Source: Erwinia piriflorinigrans CFBP 5888
GTDB lineage: Bacteria; Pseudomonadota; Gammaproteobacteria; Enterobacterales; Enterobacteriaceae
Reading direction: 5' to 3'
NCBI RefSeq assembly: GCF_001050515.1
Contig: NZ_CAHS01000017.1
Span: forward strand, 171,417 to 235,416
Length of the DNA: 64,000 bases
Shown here: positions 35,329 to 45,095 of the stretch, piece after piece
Numbering within the stretch: position 1 is the first letter of the stretch
Layout of the letters: every line of letters begins with the position of its first letter
Made by a program: the position numbers and the translations under genes
Notes under the pieces: generated by a model
The model's database searches: none
Seen by the model: the letters and a program-made list of their open reading frames with translations, nothing else
Told to the model about the DNA's origin: nothing

Positions 35329-36282
35329 TCAGTCCAGCTGCTTAACCTCTACACGCAGCTCCTTCGGCACTTCGAAAATGATATTTTCTTCACGCCCGAT
35401 CAGCTCAACGGCATCTACGCCACCCAGCTCGTTCAGTCGCTGGATCACCTGCTGCACCAAAATATCCGGCGCGGACGCACCGGCAGTGACGCCAACGCAG
35501 CTCACGCCTTTCACCCACGCTTCCTGAATATCGTCCGCTGAATCAATCAGCCGCGCCAGCTTACCGGCACGCTGAGCCAGTTCCGCCAAACGATTAGAGT
35601 TCGATGAATTCCTCGAGCCGACCACCAGCACCACATCGGCATCACGCGCCAGCGTTCTGACCGCCTCCTGGCGATTCGTGGTGGCGTAGCAAATATCGTC
35701 TTTGCGCGGGCCGACAATTTTAGGGAAGCGCGCGCGCAGGGCATCAATCACCTCACTGGTATCATCAACCGACAGCGTGGTCTGCGTCATAAAGCACAGG
35801 TTATCTTCATTCTTAACCTGTAGCTTCTGCACATCGCCCGGCTGTTCTACCAGATACATGCCCCCTTGCGGGTTATTGTACTGCCCCATCGTGCCTTCGA
35901 CTTCCGGGTGGCCTGCGTGGCCAATGAGAATCGCCTCGGTGCCTTTACGGCTGGCACGCGCCACTTCCATATGGACTTTGGTGACCAGTGGGCAGGTGGC
36001 GTCAAACAGCATCGTCAACTCACGGGCTTTGGCTTCTGCACGCACCGCCTGGGAAACGCCGTGCGCGGAGAAGATCAGAATTGACCCATCCGGCACCTCA
36101 CCAATCTCTTCAATAAAGATTGCGCCGCGTTCACGCAGGCTGTTGACCACATAGCGATTATGCACCACCTCATGGCGCACGTAGATCGGTGCGCCATACA
36201 TTTCCAGCGCACGCTCCACAATGCTGATAGCGCGATCAACGCCCGCGCAGAAACCACGCGGATTAGCCAGCAGGATCTGCAT
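35329..36282 (-). CDS. ispH: 4-hydroxy-3-methylbut-2-enyl diphosphate reductase
   Basis: This is the [4Fe-4S] enzyme for the last step of the MEP isoprenoid pathway, giving IPP and DMAPP. It has 317 residues (316 in E. coli). The three cluster cysteines lie in [12 protein letters not shown] (residue 13), DATCPLV (near 96) and [13 protein letters not shown] (near 197). It is the last gene of ribF-ileS-lspA-fkpB-ispH and overlaps fkpB by 20 bases. Confidence 0.96.
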   Translation of the reverse strand: MQILLANPRGFCAGVDRAISIVERALEMYGAPIYVRHEVVHNRYVVNSLRERGAIFIEEIGEVPDGSILIFSAHGVSQAVRAEAKARELTMLFDATCPLVTKVHMEVARASRKGTEAILIGHAGHPEVEGTMGQYNNPQGGMYLVEQPGDVQKLQVKNEDNLCFMTQTTLSVDDTSEVIDALRARFPKIVGPRKDDICYATTNRQEAVRTLARDADVVLVVGSRNSSNSNRLAELAQRAGKLARLIDSADDIQEAWVKGVSCVGVTAGASAPDILVQQVIQRLNELGGVDAVELIGREENIIFEVPKELRVEVKQLD

Positions 36283-36733
36283 TGCTTATCTCCAGTAGCG
36301 GATCGATTTCAAGCACGTCGATGTCGAAGTGAATGGTCTGTCCGGCAAGCGGGTGGTTGAAATCGACGGTGATGGAATCGCCGGAGATCTCACGAATCAC
36401 CCCCGGCATTTCATTGCCATCCATGCCGCTGAACAGCATGATGGCACCGATTTCTGGCTCTCCCGCTTCGACGAAGTCACGGCGTGAAAAATACTGAATC
36501 AAATCCGGACTGATGTCGCCAAATGCGTCTTGCGCCTCGAGGGCAAACGCCGCATTGCCCCCCACCGCCAGACCAATCAGGTGGCTTTCCAGCTGCGCTG
36601 ACAGGCTGCCGTCTCCCAGACGAAACAGTGCCGGCTTGCCGTTATTACGTGTGGACTCCGCCGTGGAACCGTCCGCCAGCTTTAGCGTGAAATGCACCAG
36701 CACCGCGCTGTTACTTTGTACAGAATCAGTCAT
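36263..36733 (-). CDS. fkpB: FKBP-type peptidyl-prolyl isomerase
   Basis: Also known as SlpA, FkpB is a ribosome-associated prolyl isomerase and chaperone. It has 156 residues (149 in E. coli). [19 protein letters not shown] begins the FKBP fold, and the inserted IF chaperone domain follows around 70-130 with IQYFSRRDF. The extra residues form a C-terminal tail overlapping the ispH start. It follows lspA after four bases. Confidence 0.94.
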   Translation of the reverse strand: MTDSVQSNSAVLVHFTLKLADGSTAESTRNNGKPALFRLGDGSLSAQLESHLIGLAVGGNAAFALEAQDAFGDISPDLIQYFSRRDFVEAGEPEIGAIMLFSGMDGNEMPGVIREISGDSITVDFNHPLAGQTIHFDIDVLEIDPLLEISNADPAG

Positions 36734-36737
36734 GCAG

Positions 36738-37235
36738 CTACCCTTTCTGCTTACTGGCCGGGCTGATAAACCCTTCCAGTACGATCAGCGCAGCACCGAT
36801 ACAGATGCCGCAGTCGGCAATGTTAAACGTGGCAAAGTGCCAGTCACCGATATAAAAATCGATGAAGTCTACGACAAAGCCATGATATGCCCGATCGAAC
36901 AGGTTACCCAACGCGCCGCCTACAATCAGCGCATAGGCGATATTGTTCAATTTGTCACTGGCTTTGCTGCGATACATCATCACCAGTAGCACCACGACAA
37001 TAGCGACAGCAATACCGGCGAAGAACCAGCGCTGCCAGCCGCCTTTATCGGCGAGGAAACTGAACGCCGCGCCGTAGTTGTGGGCGTAAAAGAGATTAAA
37101 GAACGGTATCACCGACATCGACTCGTGCAGCATCAGATTATTCATAATCCACTGCTTGCTGGCGAAATCAATGGCGATCACCACCAGCACCAGCCATAGC
37201 CAGCGCAATCCGGTTGAGAGAACGGGTTGACTCAT
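36738..37235 (-). CDS. lspA: Lipoprotein signal peptidase
   Basis: LspA is the inner-membrane aspartyl protease that cleaves signal peptides of prolipoproteins after lipidation and is the target of globomycin. It has 165 residues (164 in E. coli) with four hydrophobic helices. The catalytic aspartates lie in [20 protein letters not shown]. The second of two overlapping ATG codons (37235) gives the family start MSQ, and the first (37238) is equally possible. The start overlaps the ileS stop, so translation is coupled. Confidence 0.95.
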   Translation of the reverse strand: MSQPVLSTGLRWLWLVLVVIAIDFASKQWIMNNLMLHESMSVIPFFNLFYAHNYGAAFSFLADKGGWQRWFFAGIAVAIVVVLLVMMYRSKASDKLNNIAYALIVGGALGNLFDRAYHGFVVDFIDFYIGDWHFATFNIADCGICIGAALIVLEGFISPASKQKG

Positions 37236-40051
37236 CATGCAAACTTACGCTCTTCACCACTACCGGCGACGTTCGTCACGCAGCGACCGCACATTTCAGC
37301 GTGTTCGGCATTCTGACCAATATCGCTGGTGTAGTGCCAGCAGCGCGGACACTTCTCACCTTCTGCTTTACGCAGGGCAATTTTCAGGCCTTTCACCGTT
37401 TCACTCTGTTGAGCATCGTCGGGAGCCTGGGCATAATCCGCCACTTCAGCACCCGAGGTCAGCAGCACAAAGCGCAACTCTTCGCCGAGGCTGGTCAGTT
37501 TTTCCGCCAGTTGCGCATCGGCATACAGCGTCACGCTGGCTTCCAGCGAACCGCCCACGCGCTTGTCAGCACGCGCCTGCTCGATAACCTTGTTGACTTC
37601 ACCACGCACTTTCAGCAGTTCAGCCCAGTAGGCATCGTTCATCGGCTGGTTATCCTCCAGGCTGAATAAGCCGTCAAACCACTCTTCGGTAAACACATAC
37701 TGCGCACGCTTGCCTGGCAGGTAGCCCCAGATTTCATCAGCGGTGAAGGACATGATCGGTGCCATCCAGCGCACCAGCGCTTCAGCAATGTACCACAGCG
37801 CGGTCTGGCAGCTGCGACGTGCCAGGCCATCGGCTTTCGCGGTGTACTGGCGGTCTTTGATGATATCCAGATAGAAGGAGCCCATCTCAACCGAGCAGAA
37901 TTGCATCAGGCGCTGTACCACTTCATGGAAGTCGTAGGCTTCATATGAAGCGACGATATCATTTTGAGCTGCCAGCGCACGTCCAACCGCCCAGCGGTCA
38001 ACCACCACCATCTCTTCCGGTTTAACCTTGTCGGTTTCAGGATTGAAGCCAGCGAGGTTGGCCAGCAGGAAACGCGCGGTGTTGCGGATGCGGCGATAGC
38101 TGTCGGCGGAGCGTTTAAGGATTTCGTCAGAAACGGCGATTTCACCCGAATAATCGGTCGACGCCACCCACAGGCGCAGAATATCGGCACCCAGTTTGTT
38201 CATCACATCCTGCGGGCTGATGGTATTGCCCAGCGATTTTGACATCTTGCGGCCCTGACCATCGACGGTGAAGCCGTGAGTCAGTACCTGGCGGTATGGC
38301 GCTTTACCTTTCATCGCCGTCGAAATCATCAACGACGACATAAACCAGCCGCGATGCTGGTCAGAACCTTCCAGATACAAATCCGGCGCGTTGCCGCCAA
38401 ATTCAGGACGCGCATCAACCACTGAATAGCTGGTTGAACCCGAGTCGAACCACACGTCCAGCGTATCCGGCACCTTGATGTAGTTATCGGCATCCGCGCC
38501 CATCAGATCGCGGGCATCGAGATCCCACCACGCCTGAATGCCGTCCTGCTCTACGCGCTGGGCCACTTTTTCCATCAGTTCCAGTGAATCCGGGTGCAGC
38601 TGCTCGGTATCTTTATGCACGAACAACGCCATCGGCACACCCCAGGTGCGCTGGCGCGAGATGCACCAGTCAGGGCGGTTGGCCACCATCGATTCAATAC
38701 GCGCCTGGCCCCAGTCCGGGATCCACTGCACGCCTTTAATCTCCTTCAGCGACTGCGCACGCAGCCCCTTCTGGTCCATGCTGATAAACCACTGTGGCGT
38801 CGCACGGAAGATAATCGGAGTTTTATGACGCCAGCAGTGCGGGTAGCTGTGAAGCAGTTTTTCAACATGCAGCAGCGCGCCCTTTTCACGCAGCAGTTCA
38901 ACGATCGGCTCGTTGGCTTTAAACACGTTTACGCCGTCCAGCGTTGGGTAAGTCCCCGGCAGATAGCAGCCGTCTGGCCCCACCGGATTGGCAATTTCAA
39001 TGCCGTATTTCTGCCCGATCACATAGTCGTCCGGGCCGTGGCCAGGGGCGGTATGAACCGCACCTGTACCGGCCTCCAGCGTCACATGCTCACCAAGAAC
39101 CACCGGAGAGACGTGAGCTAAGAACGGATGCTGGAAGCCCATCAGTTCCAGTGCCGCGCCCTGTACGTTGCCCAGCACGGTCCATTGCGTCACGCCAACG
39201 CGCTTCATCACGCTGTCGACCATATCTTTAGCGAGGATCAGCGCACGGCCATCGATCTGCACCAGCTGATAGTCAAATTCAGGATGCAGTGAGATCGCCC
39301 GGTTGGCCGGCATGGTCCACGGCGTGGTGGTCCAGATCACCAGTGAAATCGGGCCATCGACGTGGGCCGCGCCAAATTTAGCCTGTACCGCGTCTTTATC
39401 TACGGCATCAAACATCACATCAATAGAAGGAGAGGTTTTGTCGTAATATTCAACCTCCGCTTCCGCCAACGCAGAGCGGCAGTCCAGGCACCAGTGAACC
39501 GGCTTGGCGCCTTTATGCAGATGCCCATTGCCGATGATTTTGCCCAGTGCACGGATGATGTTCGCTTCGGTTTTGAAGTCCATCGTCAGGTAAGGGCGAT
39601 CCCAGTCACCCAGCACGCCCAGACGGATAAAGTCCGCTTTCTGCCCTTCCACCTGTTCGGCGGCGTATTGACGACAGGCCGCACGGAATTCCGCCGCGCT
39701 GACTTTATCGCCCGGCTTACCGATAGTCTGTTCTACTTTGTGCTCAATAGGCAGACCGTGGCAGTCCCAGCCCGGGACATAAGGCGAGTCATAGCCCGCC
39801 ATGCCTTTCGACTTAACAATAATATCTTTCAGAATCTTGTTAACAGAGTGACCAATATGAATGCTGCCGTTAGCGTAAGGAGGGCCATCGTGCAGAATAA
39901 AGGTTTTTTTCCCTTTTTTGGCGTCGCGGATGATGCTGTACAGCTTGTCATCATACCAACGTTGCAGCATACCCGGTTCGCGTTTGGCCAGATCGCCACG
40001 CATGGGGAACCCCGTTTCCGGCAAATTCAGGGTAGATTTATAGTCACTCAT
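37235..40051 (-). CDS. ileS: Isoleucyl-tRNA synthetase
   Basis: This class I synthetase charges tRNA-Ile and edits valine. It has 938 residues, as in E. coli. The HIGH motif is in [13 protein letters not shown] (near 64), the editing domain contains [18 protein letters not shown], and the KMSKS loop is [10 protein letters not shown] (near 603). A C-terminal zinc site is formed by CPRCWH and CGRCV. The sequence looks like the standard mupirocin-sensitive bacterial type; that is inference from similarity only. It lies 36 bases downstream of ribF. Confidence 0.97.
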   Translation of the reverse strand: MSDYKSTLNLPETGFPMRGDLAKREPGMLQRWYDDKLYSIIRDAKKGKKTFILHDGPPYANGSIHIGHSVNKILKDIIVKSKGMAGYDSPYVPGWDCHGLPIEHKVEQTIGKPGDKVSAAEFRAACRQYAAEQVEGQKADFIRLGVLGDWDRPYLTMDFKTEANIIRALGKIIGNGHLHKGAKPVHWCLDCRSALAEAEVEYYDKTSPSIDVMFDAVDKDAVQAKFGAAHVDGPISLVIWTTTPWTMPANRAISLHPEFDYQLVQIDGRALILAKDMVDSVMKRVGVTQWTVLGNVQGAALELMGFQHPFLAHVSPVVLGEHVTLEAGTGAVHTAPGHGPDDYVIGQKYGIEIANPVGPDGCYLPGTYPTLDGVNVFKANEPIVELLREKGALLHVEKLLHSYPHCWRHKTPIIFRATPQWFISMDQKGLRAQSLKEIKGVQWIPDWGQARIESMVANRPDWCISRQRTWGVPMALFVHKDTEQLHPDSLELMEKVAQRVEQDGIQAWWDLDARDLMGADADNYIKVPDTLDVWFDSGSTSYSVVDARPEFGGNAPDLYLEGSDQHRGWFMSSLMISTAMKGKAPYRQVLTHGFTVDGQGRKMSKSLGNTISPQDVMNKLGADILRLWVASTDYSGEIAVSDEILKRSADSYRRIRNTARFLLANLAGFNPETDKVKPEEMVVVDRWAVGRALAAQNDIVASYEAYDFHEVVQRLMQFCSVEMGSFYLDIIKDRQYTAKADGLARRSCQTALWYIAEALVRWMAPIMSFTADEIWGYLPGKRAQYVFTEEWFDGLFSLEDNQPMNDAYWAELLKVRGEVNKVIEQARADKRVGGSLEASVTLYADAQLAEKLTSLGEELRFVLLTSGAEVADYAQAPDDAQQSETVKGLKIALRKAEGEKCPRCWHYTSDIGQNAEHAEMCGRCVTNVAGSGEERKFA

Positions 40052-40087
40052 CAGATTCTCGGTTCCGTATGTCGGTTCTGTTTAAAC

Positions 40088-41026
40088 TTAAACCGATGTT
40101 TGCTGCCCGAAATAGCCTCGGGCAGTCACAACATCGTTAGCAATTTGTTCTTTCAGTGCGTCGAGCGAGGCAAAACGCTGCTCATTGCGTATCTTATCCA
40201 GCAATACCACTTCAATATGACGCCCGTAAAGGTCAATGGTGACGTCCAGCAGATGCACTTCCAGCTGTTGACGTAGCCCGGCAACGGTAGGTCGCGTGCC
40301 AATATTGGCCACGCCGGGCAGCGCCCGCTCACCCAGCCCCAGCACGTTCACGGCATAAACCCCTTTTACCGGGGAGACGGTACGCCGAAGCGGTAGGTTA
40401 GCCGTCGGGAAACCGATGGTGCGGCCGAGCGCATCACCATGCACCACCCGACCAGAAATACTGAATGGACGCCCCAGCAGCGTTTGCGCCAGCGACAGAT
40501 TGTCTTCTGCCAGCGCCCGGCGTACCGACGTGCTGCTGATGCGTTTTCCGCTGTCGCAAAACGTCTCGGTGCTGCTGACATCAAAGCCATATTCAACGCC
40601 AGCTTTCTGTAATAACAGGAAATCGCCCTGACGACCAGCGCCAAAACGAAAATCATCCCCCACCGCCAGCAGCTGCACGCCGAGCTTATTCACCAGCAGA
40701 TCGCTGATAAAACTTTGCGCACTGTAAGCGGCAAAATGGCGGTCGAAGCTCACACAGAGTACCGCATCCACACCGGCTTGTTGCAGATAGCGCAGTTTTT
40801 CGCGCAGCCTCGTCAACCGGGCGGGCGCGTTTTCGGCGGCGAACAGTTCCAGCGGCTGAGGCTCAAACAGCATGACCATCACCGGCAAATGGCGTTGACG
40901 CCCCTCTGCGCACAGCTGTGCCAGTAGTGCCTGGTGCCCACGATGTACGCCATCGAAGTTGCCAATGGTGAGTACGCAGCCACGATGCTGCTCTCTAAGG
41001 TTATGTATGCCGCGTATCAACTTCAT
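40088..41026 (-). CDS. ribF: Bifunctional riboflavin kinase/FAD synthetase
   Basis: RibF phosphorylates riboflavin to FMN and adenylates FMN to FAD. It has 312 residues (313 in E. coli). The N-terminal nucleotidyltransferase begins TIGNFDGVHRGHQALL (residues near 21-36). The C-terminal kinase contains GRVVHGDALGRTIGFPTANL. No FMN riboswitch precedes it. It is the first gene of the leftward ileS operon and diverges from rpsT. Confidence 0.96.
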   Translation of the reverse strand: MKLIRGIHNLREQHRGCVLTIGNFDGVHRGHQALLAQLCAEGRQRHLPVMVMLFEPQPLELFAAENAPARLTRLREKLRYLQQAGVDAVLCVSFDRHFAAYSAQSFISDLLVNKLGVQLLAVGDDFRFGAGRQGDFLLLQKAGVEYGFDVSSTETFCDSGKRISSTSVRRALAEDNLSLAQTLLGRPFSISGRVVHGDALGRTIGFPTANLPLRRTVSPVKGVYAVNVLGLGERALPGVANIGTRPTVAGLRQQLEVHLLDVTIDLYGRHIEVVLLDKIRNEQRFASLDALKEQIANDVVTARGYFGQQTSV

Positions 41027-41267
41027 AACTGGCTCAAATTTGTGGAAATCGGCGGATTATACCTTGTACAGCCCGGAAGGTTAACCCACGAATACCGGCT
41101 TTGGTGCTTTCTTCCTGGCATTTCGTTCTGTATGGTGCTCTTCCAGCGCGGGATGATATTTTTCTTGTGATTAAGCTGTATTAGCCGGGACGAAGCTGAT
41201 AGAATCTTGCGCCATCGAAACGTAACCAAGTGCCTTTGCTTCACCGGCGCTTATTTGCACAAATCCA
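41027..41267. other. ribF/rpsT divergent control region
   Basis: This stretch is gene-free. A plausible upstream rpsT promoter has a -10 TAGAAT at 41200-41205 with a poor -35, by analogy with the two-promoter arrangement of E. coli rpsT. No coding sequence was recognised. Confidence 0.45.
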
Positions 41268-41296
41268 TTGACAACCGAAGGCGAAAAGGGCATATT
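41268..41296 (+). promoter_or_regulatory. rpsT promoter (P2-like)
   Basis: The -35 TTGACA (41268-41273), a 17-base spacer and CATATT (41291-41296) form a near-consensus sigma-70 promoter about 45 bases before the rpsT start. Confidence 0.75.
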
Positions 41297-41341
41297 CCTC
41301 GGCCTTTGAATGTCCTCATAGAACTATTTGGGAGTTGGACC

Positions 41342-41605
41342 TTGGCTAATATCAAATCAGCTAAGAAACGCGCCGTAACGTCTGAGAAGCGTCGTAAGCA
41401 TAACGCTAGCCGTCGTTCAATGATGCGTACTTTTATCAAGAAAGTATACACAGCTATCGCTACTGGCGATAAAGCGGCTGCGCAGAACGCATTTAACGAA
41501 ATGCAACCACTTGTGGACCGTCAGGCTGCTAAAGGCCTGATCCACAAAAACAAAGCTGCACGTCATAAAGCAAACTTGACTGCACAGATTAGCAAAATGG
41601 CTTAA
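41342..41605 (+). CDS. rpsT: 30S ribosomal protein S20
   Basis: S20 is a basic helical protein that binds 16S rRNA early in 30S assembly. The 87 residues equal the E. coli length and are almost the same sequence ([25 protein letters not shown]). The start is the rare TTG at 41342. E. coli rpsT also uses UUG, which is part of its translational autoregulation, and GGAG lies at suitable spacing. A longer in-frame ATG upstream would add unrelated residues. Confidence 0.97.
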   Translation: MANIKSAKKRAVTSEKRRKHNASRRSMMRTFIKKVYTAIATGDKAAAQNAFNEMQPLVDRQAAKGLIHKNKAARHKANLTAQISKMA

Positions 41606-41635
41606 TGCCTGCTTGTTAGTCGAGCTTTGATAAAG

Positions 41636-41660
41636 AAACCGCCTATCCGGCGGTTTTTTT
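41636..41660 (+). terminator. rpsT terminator
   Basis: AACCGCC (41637-41643) pairs with GGCGGTT (41649-41655) around TATCC and runs into a T-tract. Confidence 0.93.
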
Positions 41661-41713
41661 ATTTTTGGGGTATATAAACGTTTGCTGCGCGGCGGTGATG
41701 CGGCGTTAAAAAG

Positions 41714-41788
41714 CGCCTCAAAATGCTCACTTACTTCAGTAAGCTGCGCTTTTTCGTTACTTTTTGCCTTGCCTCACCTTTGCTCGCT
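41714..41788. repeat. 75-base direct repeat, copy 1
   Basis: The first of two imperfect direct copies about 98 bases apart between rpsT and nhaA. Both share AAGCTGCGCTTTTTCGTTAC and TTTGCCTTGCCTCACCTTTG, with a small inverted repeat (CTTACT/AGTAAG) in this copy. Short ORFs cross the repeats in several frames, but none looks coding. Confidence 0.85.
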
Positions 41789-41811
41789 ACACTCTGTTCG
41801 GTGGAAAAAGA

Positions 41812-41886
41812 GCACTTCAAATACTCACCTACTGCGGCAAGCTGCGCTTTTTCGTTACCTTTTGCCTTGCCTCACCTTTGCTCGCT
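41812..41886. repeat. 75-base direct repeat, copy 2
   Basis: The second copy matches copy 1 over 75 bases with about ten differences, mostly in the first third. Both copies are followed by a GGAAAAA segment at nearly the same distance, so the duplicated unit may be close to 100 bases. The rest of 41887-41975 shows nothing recognisable. Confidence 0.85.
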
Positions 41887-41975
41887 GCCGTCCATACAAT
41901 ATGGAAAAATCGGTTATACCAGCCAAAACTCGCAGAGCGGGCTACCTCGTCCAACCGTGCAGCCCACCCCGTGCC

Positions 41976-43136
41976 CTATCTCAGCTTGACTCGCAGCAAC
42001 GCATAGCCGACCAGCGCGGAGATAATCGAGCCGCTCAGAATGCCGAGCTTAGCCAGCGTCACCAGCTCTTCATGCGCGCCGTCAAACGCCAGAGACGCGA
42101 TAAATATTGACATGGTAAATCCAATACCGCAGAGCACGCCTACCGCTGCAATATCAATGATGCGGGTATTTTCGGGCAACGCCGCAATTTTCAACTTCAC
42201 CGCCAGCCAGCAAATCAGGGTGATCCCCAGCGGTTTACCGATAAATAGCCCCAGCATAATCCCCAGCGGTACGGCAGAGAACAGGCCGTTCAAAGAGACT
42301 CCGCTCAGGGAAATCCCGGCATTAGCGAATGCAAACAGCGGCAGGATCAGCCAGCTGACCCAGGCATGCAGGCCGTGCGCCAACTCTATTGCTGGCGAGT
42401 GACCTTCGTGTTTTTTCAGTGGAATAAACAGGCCAACAATCACCCCGGCCAGCGTGGCATGTACGCCAGATTTGAGTACCGCGACCCACAGCACCATTCC
42501 TACAGCCAGATAAACTGAGGTTTTACGCACGCCACACGCATTCAGCACGGCCAAAACCGCAATGGAGGCTGCGGCCACCGCCAGCGAAACCAGTGAAAGA
42601 TCGCTGGTATAGAAGAAGGCAATAATGACGATCGCACCGAGGTCATCTATCACCGCCAGCGCCATCAGGAACATTTTCAGCGCGGCGGGTACACGGCTTC
42701 CCAGCAGGGCAAGGATCCCCAGGGCAAACGCAATATCGGTGGCAGTCGGAATGGCCCAACCGTGGATCGCCTGCGCGTCCTGGTGATTGAATGCGGCATA
42801 AATTAACCCCGGTGCCAGCATGCCGCCCAGGGCGGCAATCAGCGGGAACATCGCCCGCTCCCTTCCCTTCAGTGAACCCATCATCAGTTCACGCTTCACT
42901 TCCAGGCCGATCATCAGGAAGAAGAGCGCCATCAGCGCATCATTAATCCATAAAAGCAGATCTTTATTGATATCCAGTGCGCCAAAACGGAACTGCACCG
43001 GCAGGGTGAGCATCGACTGATAGGCATGCCGGGTGCTGTCGTTATTGGCAAGAAACATGGCAAACGCTGCGGCGACGATCAGTACCACGCCGCCGGTGGC
43101 ATCATTTTTTAACAGTTTTTTTAGAAACAGGTTCAT
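41976..43136 (-). CDS. nhaA: Na+/H+ antiporter NhaA
   Basis: NhaA is an inner-membrane antiporter that expels sodium or lithium in exchange for two protons. It has 386 residues (388 in E. coli) and about twelve hydrophobic segments. The ion-binding Asp164-Asp165 lies in [12 protein letters not shown], and the discontinuous helix motif PTATDIAF is at 130-137. The [19 protein letters not shown] matches the family. Unlike E. coli, no nhaR activator gene follows, so sodium control must differ or act from elsewhere. Confidence 0.95.
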   Translation of the reverse strand: MNLFLKKLLKNDATGGVVLIVAAAFAMFLANNDSTRHAYQSMLTLPVQFRFGALDINKDLLLWINDALMALFFLMIGLEVKRELMMGSLKGRERAMFPLIAALGGMLAPGLIYAAFNHQDAQAIHGWAIPTATDIAFALGILALLGSRVPAALKMFLMALAVIDDLGAIVIIAFFYTSDLSLVSLAVAAASIAVLAVLNACGVRKTSVYLAVGMVLWVAVLKSGVHATLAGVIVGLFIPLKKHEGHSPAIELAHGLHAWVSWLILPLFAFANAGISLSGVSLNGLFSAVPLGIMLGLFIGKPLGITLICWLAVKLKIAALPENTRIIDIAAVGVLCGIGFTMSIFIASLAFDGAHEELVTLAKLGILSGSIISALVGYALLRVKLR

Positions 43137-43309
43137 TACAGACTCCGCTGATTACCCTGGTGATATTGTCCAGATTGCGAACAGCATACGTGTTTAGTCT
43201 GTTGGAAAAAAACAGTTTATTTCCAGTGGTGCAGAGATATTCAGAATGGGTTTAAATCAGGGAAGGAGAGACAGAGTCAGGTAACACGAAGCAGGATACA
43301 GGTCGGGTT

Positions 43310-43331
43310 AAAAAGCCGCCTGAGGCGGCTT
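43310..43331 (-). terminator. Terminator after the Bor-like gene
   Basis: Read leftwards, AAGCCGCC (43331-43324) pairs with GGCGGCTT (43320-43313) around three bases and ends in a run of U. Confidence 0.85.
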
Positions 43332-43347
43332 AGAGACTGTCGCAGAG

Positions 43348-43638
43348 TTACAGGGAGCAGTACACGCGCGCTTCACGCGGGGTATAGATACCGAAAGTGA
43401 CTACGCTTAGGAAGCCATTGAAGAAAGTCTGCTGAACTTCAACGCGTTCCACTTTGGCAGCACCACCGCAAATTGCCGCTGCGTCTAACGTTTTCTTCTG
43501 GCCGATGCCATACACGAAGAAGTGGTGAGTGGTCACCTGCTTAGGCGCTGCCACCTGATTGTGCTTCATTTGAAAAGTCTGCTGTGCACAGCCGGATAAA
43601 AGAACGGCTAAAGTCGTTGCTACCAAAATTTTTTTCAT
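43348..43638 (-). CDS. bor: Bor/Iss-family lipoprotein
   Basis: This is a small outer-membrane lipoprotein of the family of phage lambda Bor and plasmid Iss, which are linked to serum survival in E. coli. It has 96 residues (Bor 97). The signal peptide ends in lipobox LLSGC with the lipidated Cys17, followed by AQQTFQMKH, THHFFVYGIGQKKTLDAA and FGIYTPREARVYC, all close to Bor. The start ATG at 43638 is chosen because it gives MKKILVATT; an upstream in-frame start would add a hydrophobic stretch ahead of the signal. It is a single gene with its own terminator between nhaA and dnaJ, with no phage genes around. Confidence 0.88.
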   Translation of the reverse strand: MKKILVATTLAVLLSGCAQQTFQMKHNQVAAPKQVTTHHFFVYGIGQKKTLDAAAICGGAAKVERVEVQQTFFNGFLSVVTFGIYTPREARVYCSL

Positions 43639-43798
43639 CAAACCCAAGTCCATTAGATAAATTGAAGCGAAATATAATAACAAAATGATTCCAGACGCAA
43701 CCATTAGTAACAGCATTATTAATTTACTGATACAAAAAGGGGAATTTTGGGTAAGACAGAATAAAAACCGAAAAAAATTGAGGATGACAGAGGTTAGA

Positions 43799-43838
43799 AC
43801 CGGTGCGACTCCCTGCCGTGGCAGGGAGTCGCACCGGT
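43799..43838. repeat. Perfect 19-bp inverted repeat after dnaJ
   Basis: ACCGGTGCGACTCCCTGCC (43799-43817) is followed after two bases by its exact reverse complement (43820-43838), giving a very stable hairpin five bases beyond the dnaJ stop. No U-tract follows on either strand. It may be a 3' stabiliser of the dnaKJ mRNA or a repeat element. Confidence 0.85.
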
Positions 43839-43842
43839 ATCA

Positions 43843-44985
43843 TTAGCGGGTCAAATCGTCAAAGAACTTCTTCACGCCATCAAAGAACGTTTTAGAACGC
43901 GGGCTGTTTTTTTCCCCGGACGGGCCACCAAAGCTCTCATCCAGCTCACGCAGCAGCGTCTTTTGTTTCTCACTCAGGCTGACAGGCGTTTCGACCACTA
44001 CGCGGCACAGCAGATCGCCCTGCGCACCACCACGTACCGACTTCACACCTTTGCCACGCATGCGGAATAGCTTGCCGGTCTGCGTCTCTGCTGGCACCTT
44101 CAGATTGACGCGGCCATCCAGCGTTGGAACTTCAATCTCGCCACCCAGCGCGGCCATCACAAAGTTGATTGGCACTTCGCAGTAGAGATTGTTCTCCTCA
44201 CGCTCAAAGATGTGGTGCTTACGTACCTGAACCTGCACATACAGATCGCCAGCCGGAGCGCCCTGCTCACCGGCTTCACCTTCACCGTTAAGCCGGATAC
44301 GATCGCCGGTGTCAACGCCAGCCGGGATTTTCACCGACAGGGTTTTCGACTTCTCTACCCGGCCATGCCCATGACAGGCATTGCACGGATCTTTAATCAC
44401 TGAGCCGCGTCCGTGACAGGTAGGACACGCCTGCTGCACGGTAAAGAAGCCCTGACGCATCTGCACCTGGCCTGCACCATGACAGGTTGAACAGGTTTGC
44501 GGTTTAGTCCCCGCTTTTGCGCCGCTGCCGTGGCAAACACCACACTCTTCCAGCGTAGGGATACGGATCTCTTTGGACACGCCGCGTACCGCTTCTTCCA
44601 GCGACAGCTCCATGTTGTAGCGCAAATCAGCACCGCGAGCGGCGCGCTGTTGACGGCGGCCTCCACCAAAAATATCGCCGAATACGTCGCCAAAGATATC
44701 GCTGAAGTCAGCACCGCCGCCACCAAATCCGCCGTGACCGCCGCCGCCCATTCCACCCTGTTCAAAGGCCGCATGACCGTACTGATCGTAGGCCGCTCTT
44801 TTCTGGCCATCGGTCAGGATCTCATAGGCTTCTTTAATCTCTTTGAATTTGCCTTCAGATTCTTTATCGCCCTGATTGCGGTCAGGATGGAACTTCATTG
44901 CCAGACGCTTGTAGGCCTTTTTGATTTCTCGCTCATCCGCCGACTTGGCAACGCCTAAAATCTCGTAATAGTCTCTCTTCGCCAT
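43843..44985 (-). CDS. dnaJ: Hsp40 co-chaperone DnaJ
   Basis: DnaJ delivers unfolded clients to DnaK and stimulates its ATPase. It has 380 residues (376 in E. coli). The domains in order are a J domain (1-70) with HPDRN, a Gly/Phe-rich linker (about 74-105), four zinc-finger CxxCxGxG repeats (about 145-205, e.g. [24 protein letters not shown]), and C-terminal substrate-binding domains. The start [12 protein letters not shown] at 44985 matches the family. It lies 110 bases downstream of dnaK. Confidence 0.97.
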   Translation of the reverse strand: MAKRDYYEILGVAKSADEREIKKAYKRLAMKFHPDRNQGDKESEGKFKEIKEAYEILTDGQKRAAYDQYGHAAFEQGGMGGGGHGGFGGGGADFSDIFGDVFGDIFGGGRRQQRAARGADLRYNMELSLEEAVRGVSKEIRIPTLEECGVCHGSGAKAGTKPQTCSTCHGAGQVQMRQGFFTVQQACPTCHGRGSVIKDPCNACHGHGRVEKSKTLSVKIPAGVDTGDRIRLNGEGEAGEQGAPAGDLYVQVQVRKHHIFEREENNLYCEVPINFVMAALGGEIEVPTLDGRVNLKVPAETQTGKLFRMRGKGVKSVRGGAQGDLLCRVVVETPVSLSEKQKTLLRELDESFGGPSGEKNSPRSKTFFDGVKKFFDDLTR

Positions 44986-45013
44986 TGTGATTGGTCCTGC
45001 CCTTAACATGCGT

Positions 45014-45078
45014 GCACGGGCGTGGATAAAATCCTACGCCCGTGCTGGTTAATTCCGGTAGCCTGTGCTGGGCTACCG
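45014..45078 (-). other. Two hairpins in the dnaK-dnaJ spacer
   Basis: The first is GCACGGGCGTGGAT (45014-45027) pairing with 45031-45045 over about 14 bp with one bulge and a 3-base loop. The second is CGGTAGCC (45056-45063) with GGCTACCG (45071-45078). Neither has a U-tract. They are well placed to slow or process the mRNA so that less DnaJ than DnaK is made; that role is inferred. Confidence 0.7.
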
Positions 45079-45095
45079 TGCCCGCTCAAGGGCGC

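Noticed and set aside
39362..40276. 304-codon plus-strand ORF antisense to ileS and ribF
   Set aside because: It spans two real genes and the gap between them and has no recognisable domain.
41682..42110. Overlapping short ORFs in several frames over the direct repeats
   Set aside because: They exist only because the repeat has few stops, the frames give unrelated peptides, and they continue into antisense of nhaA.
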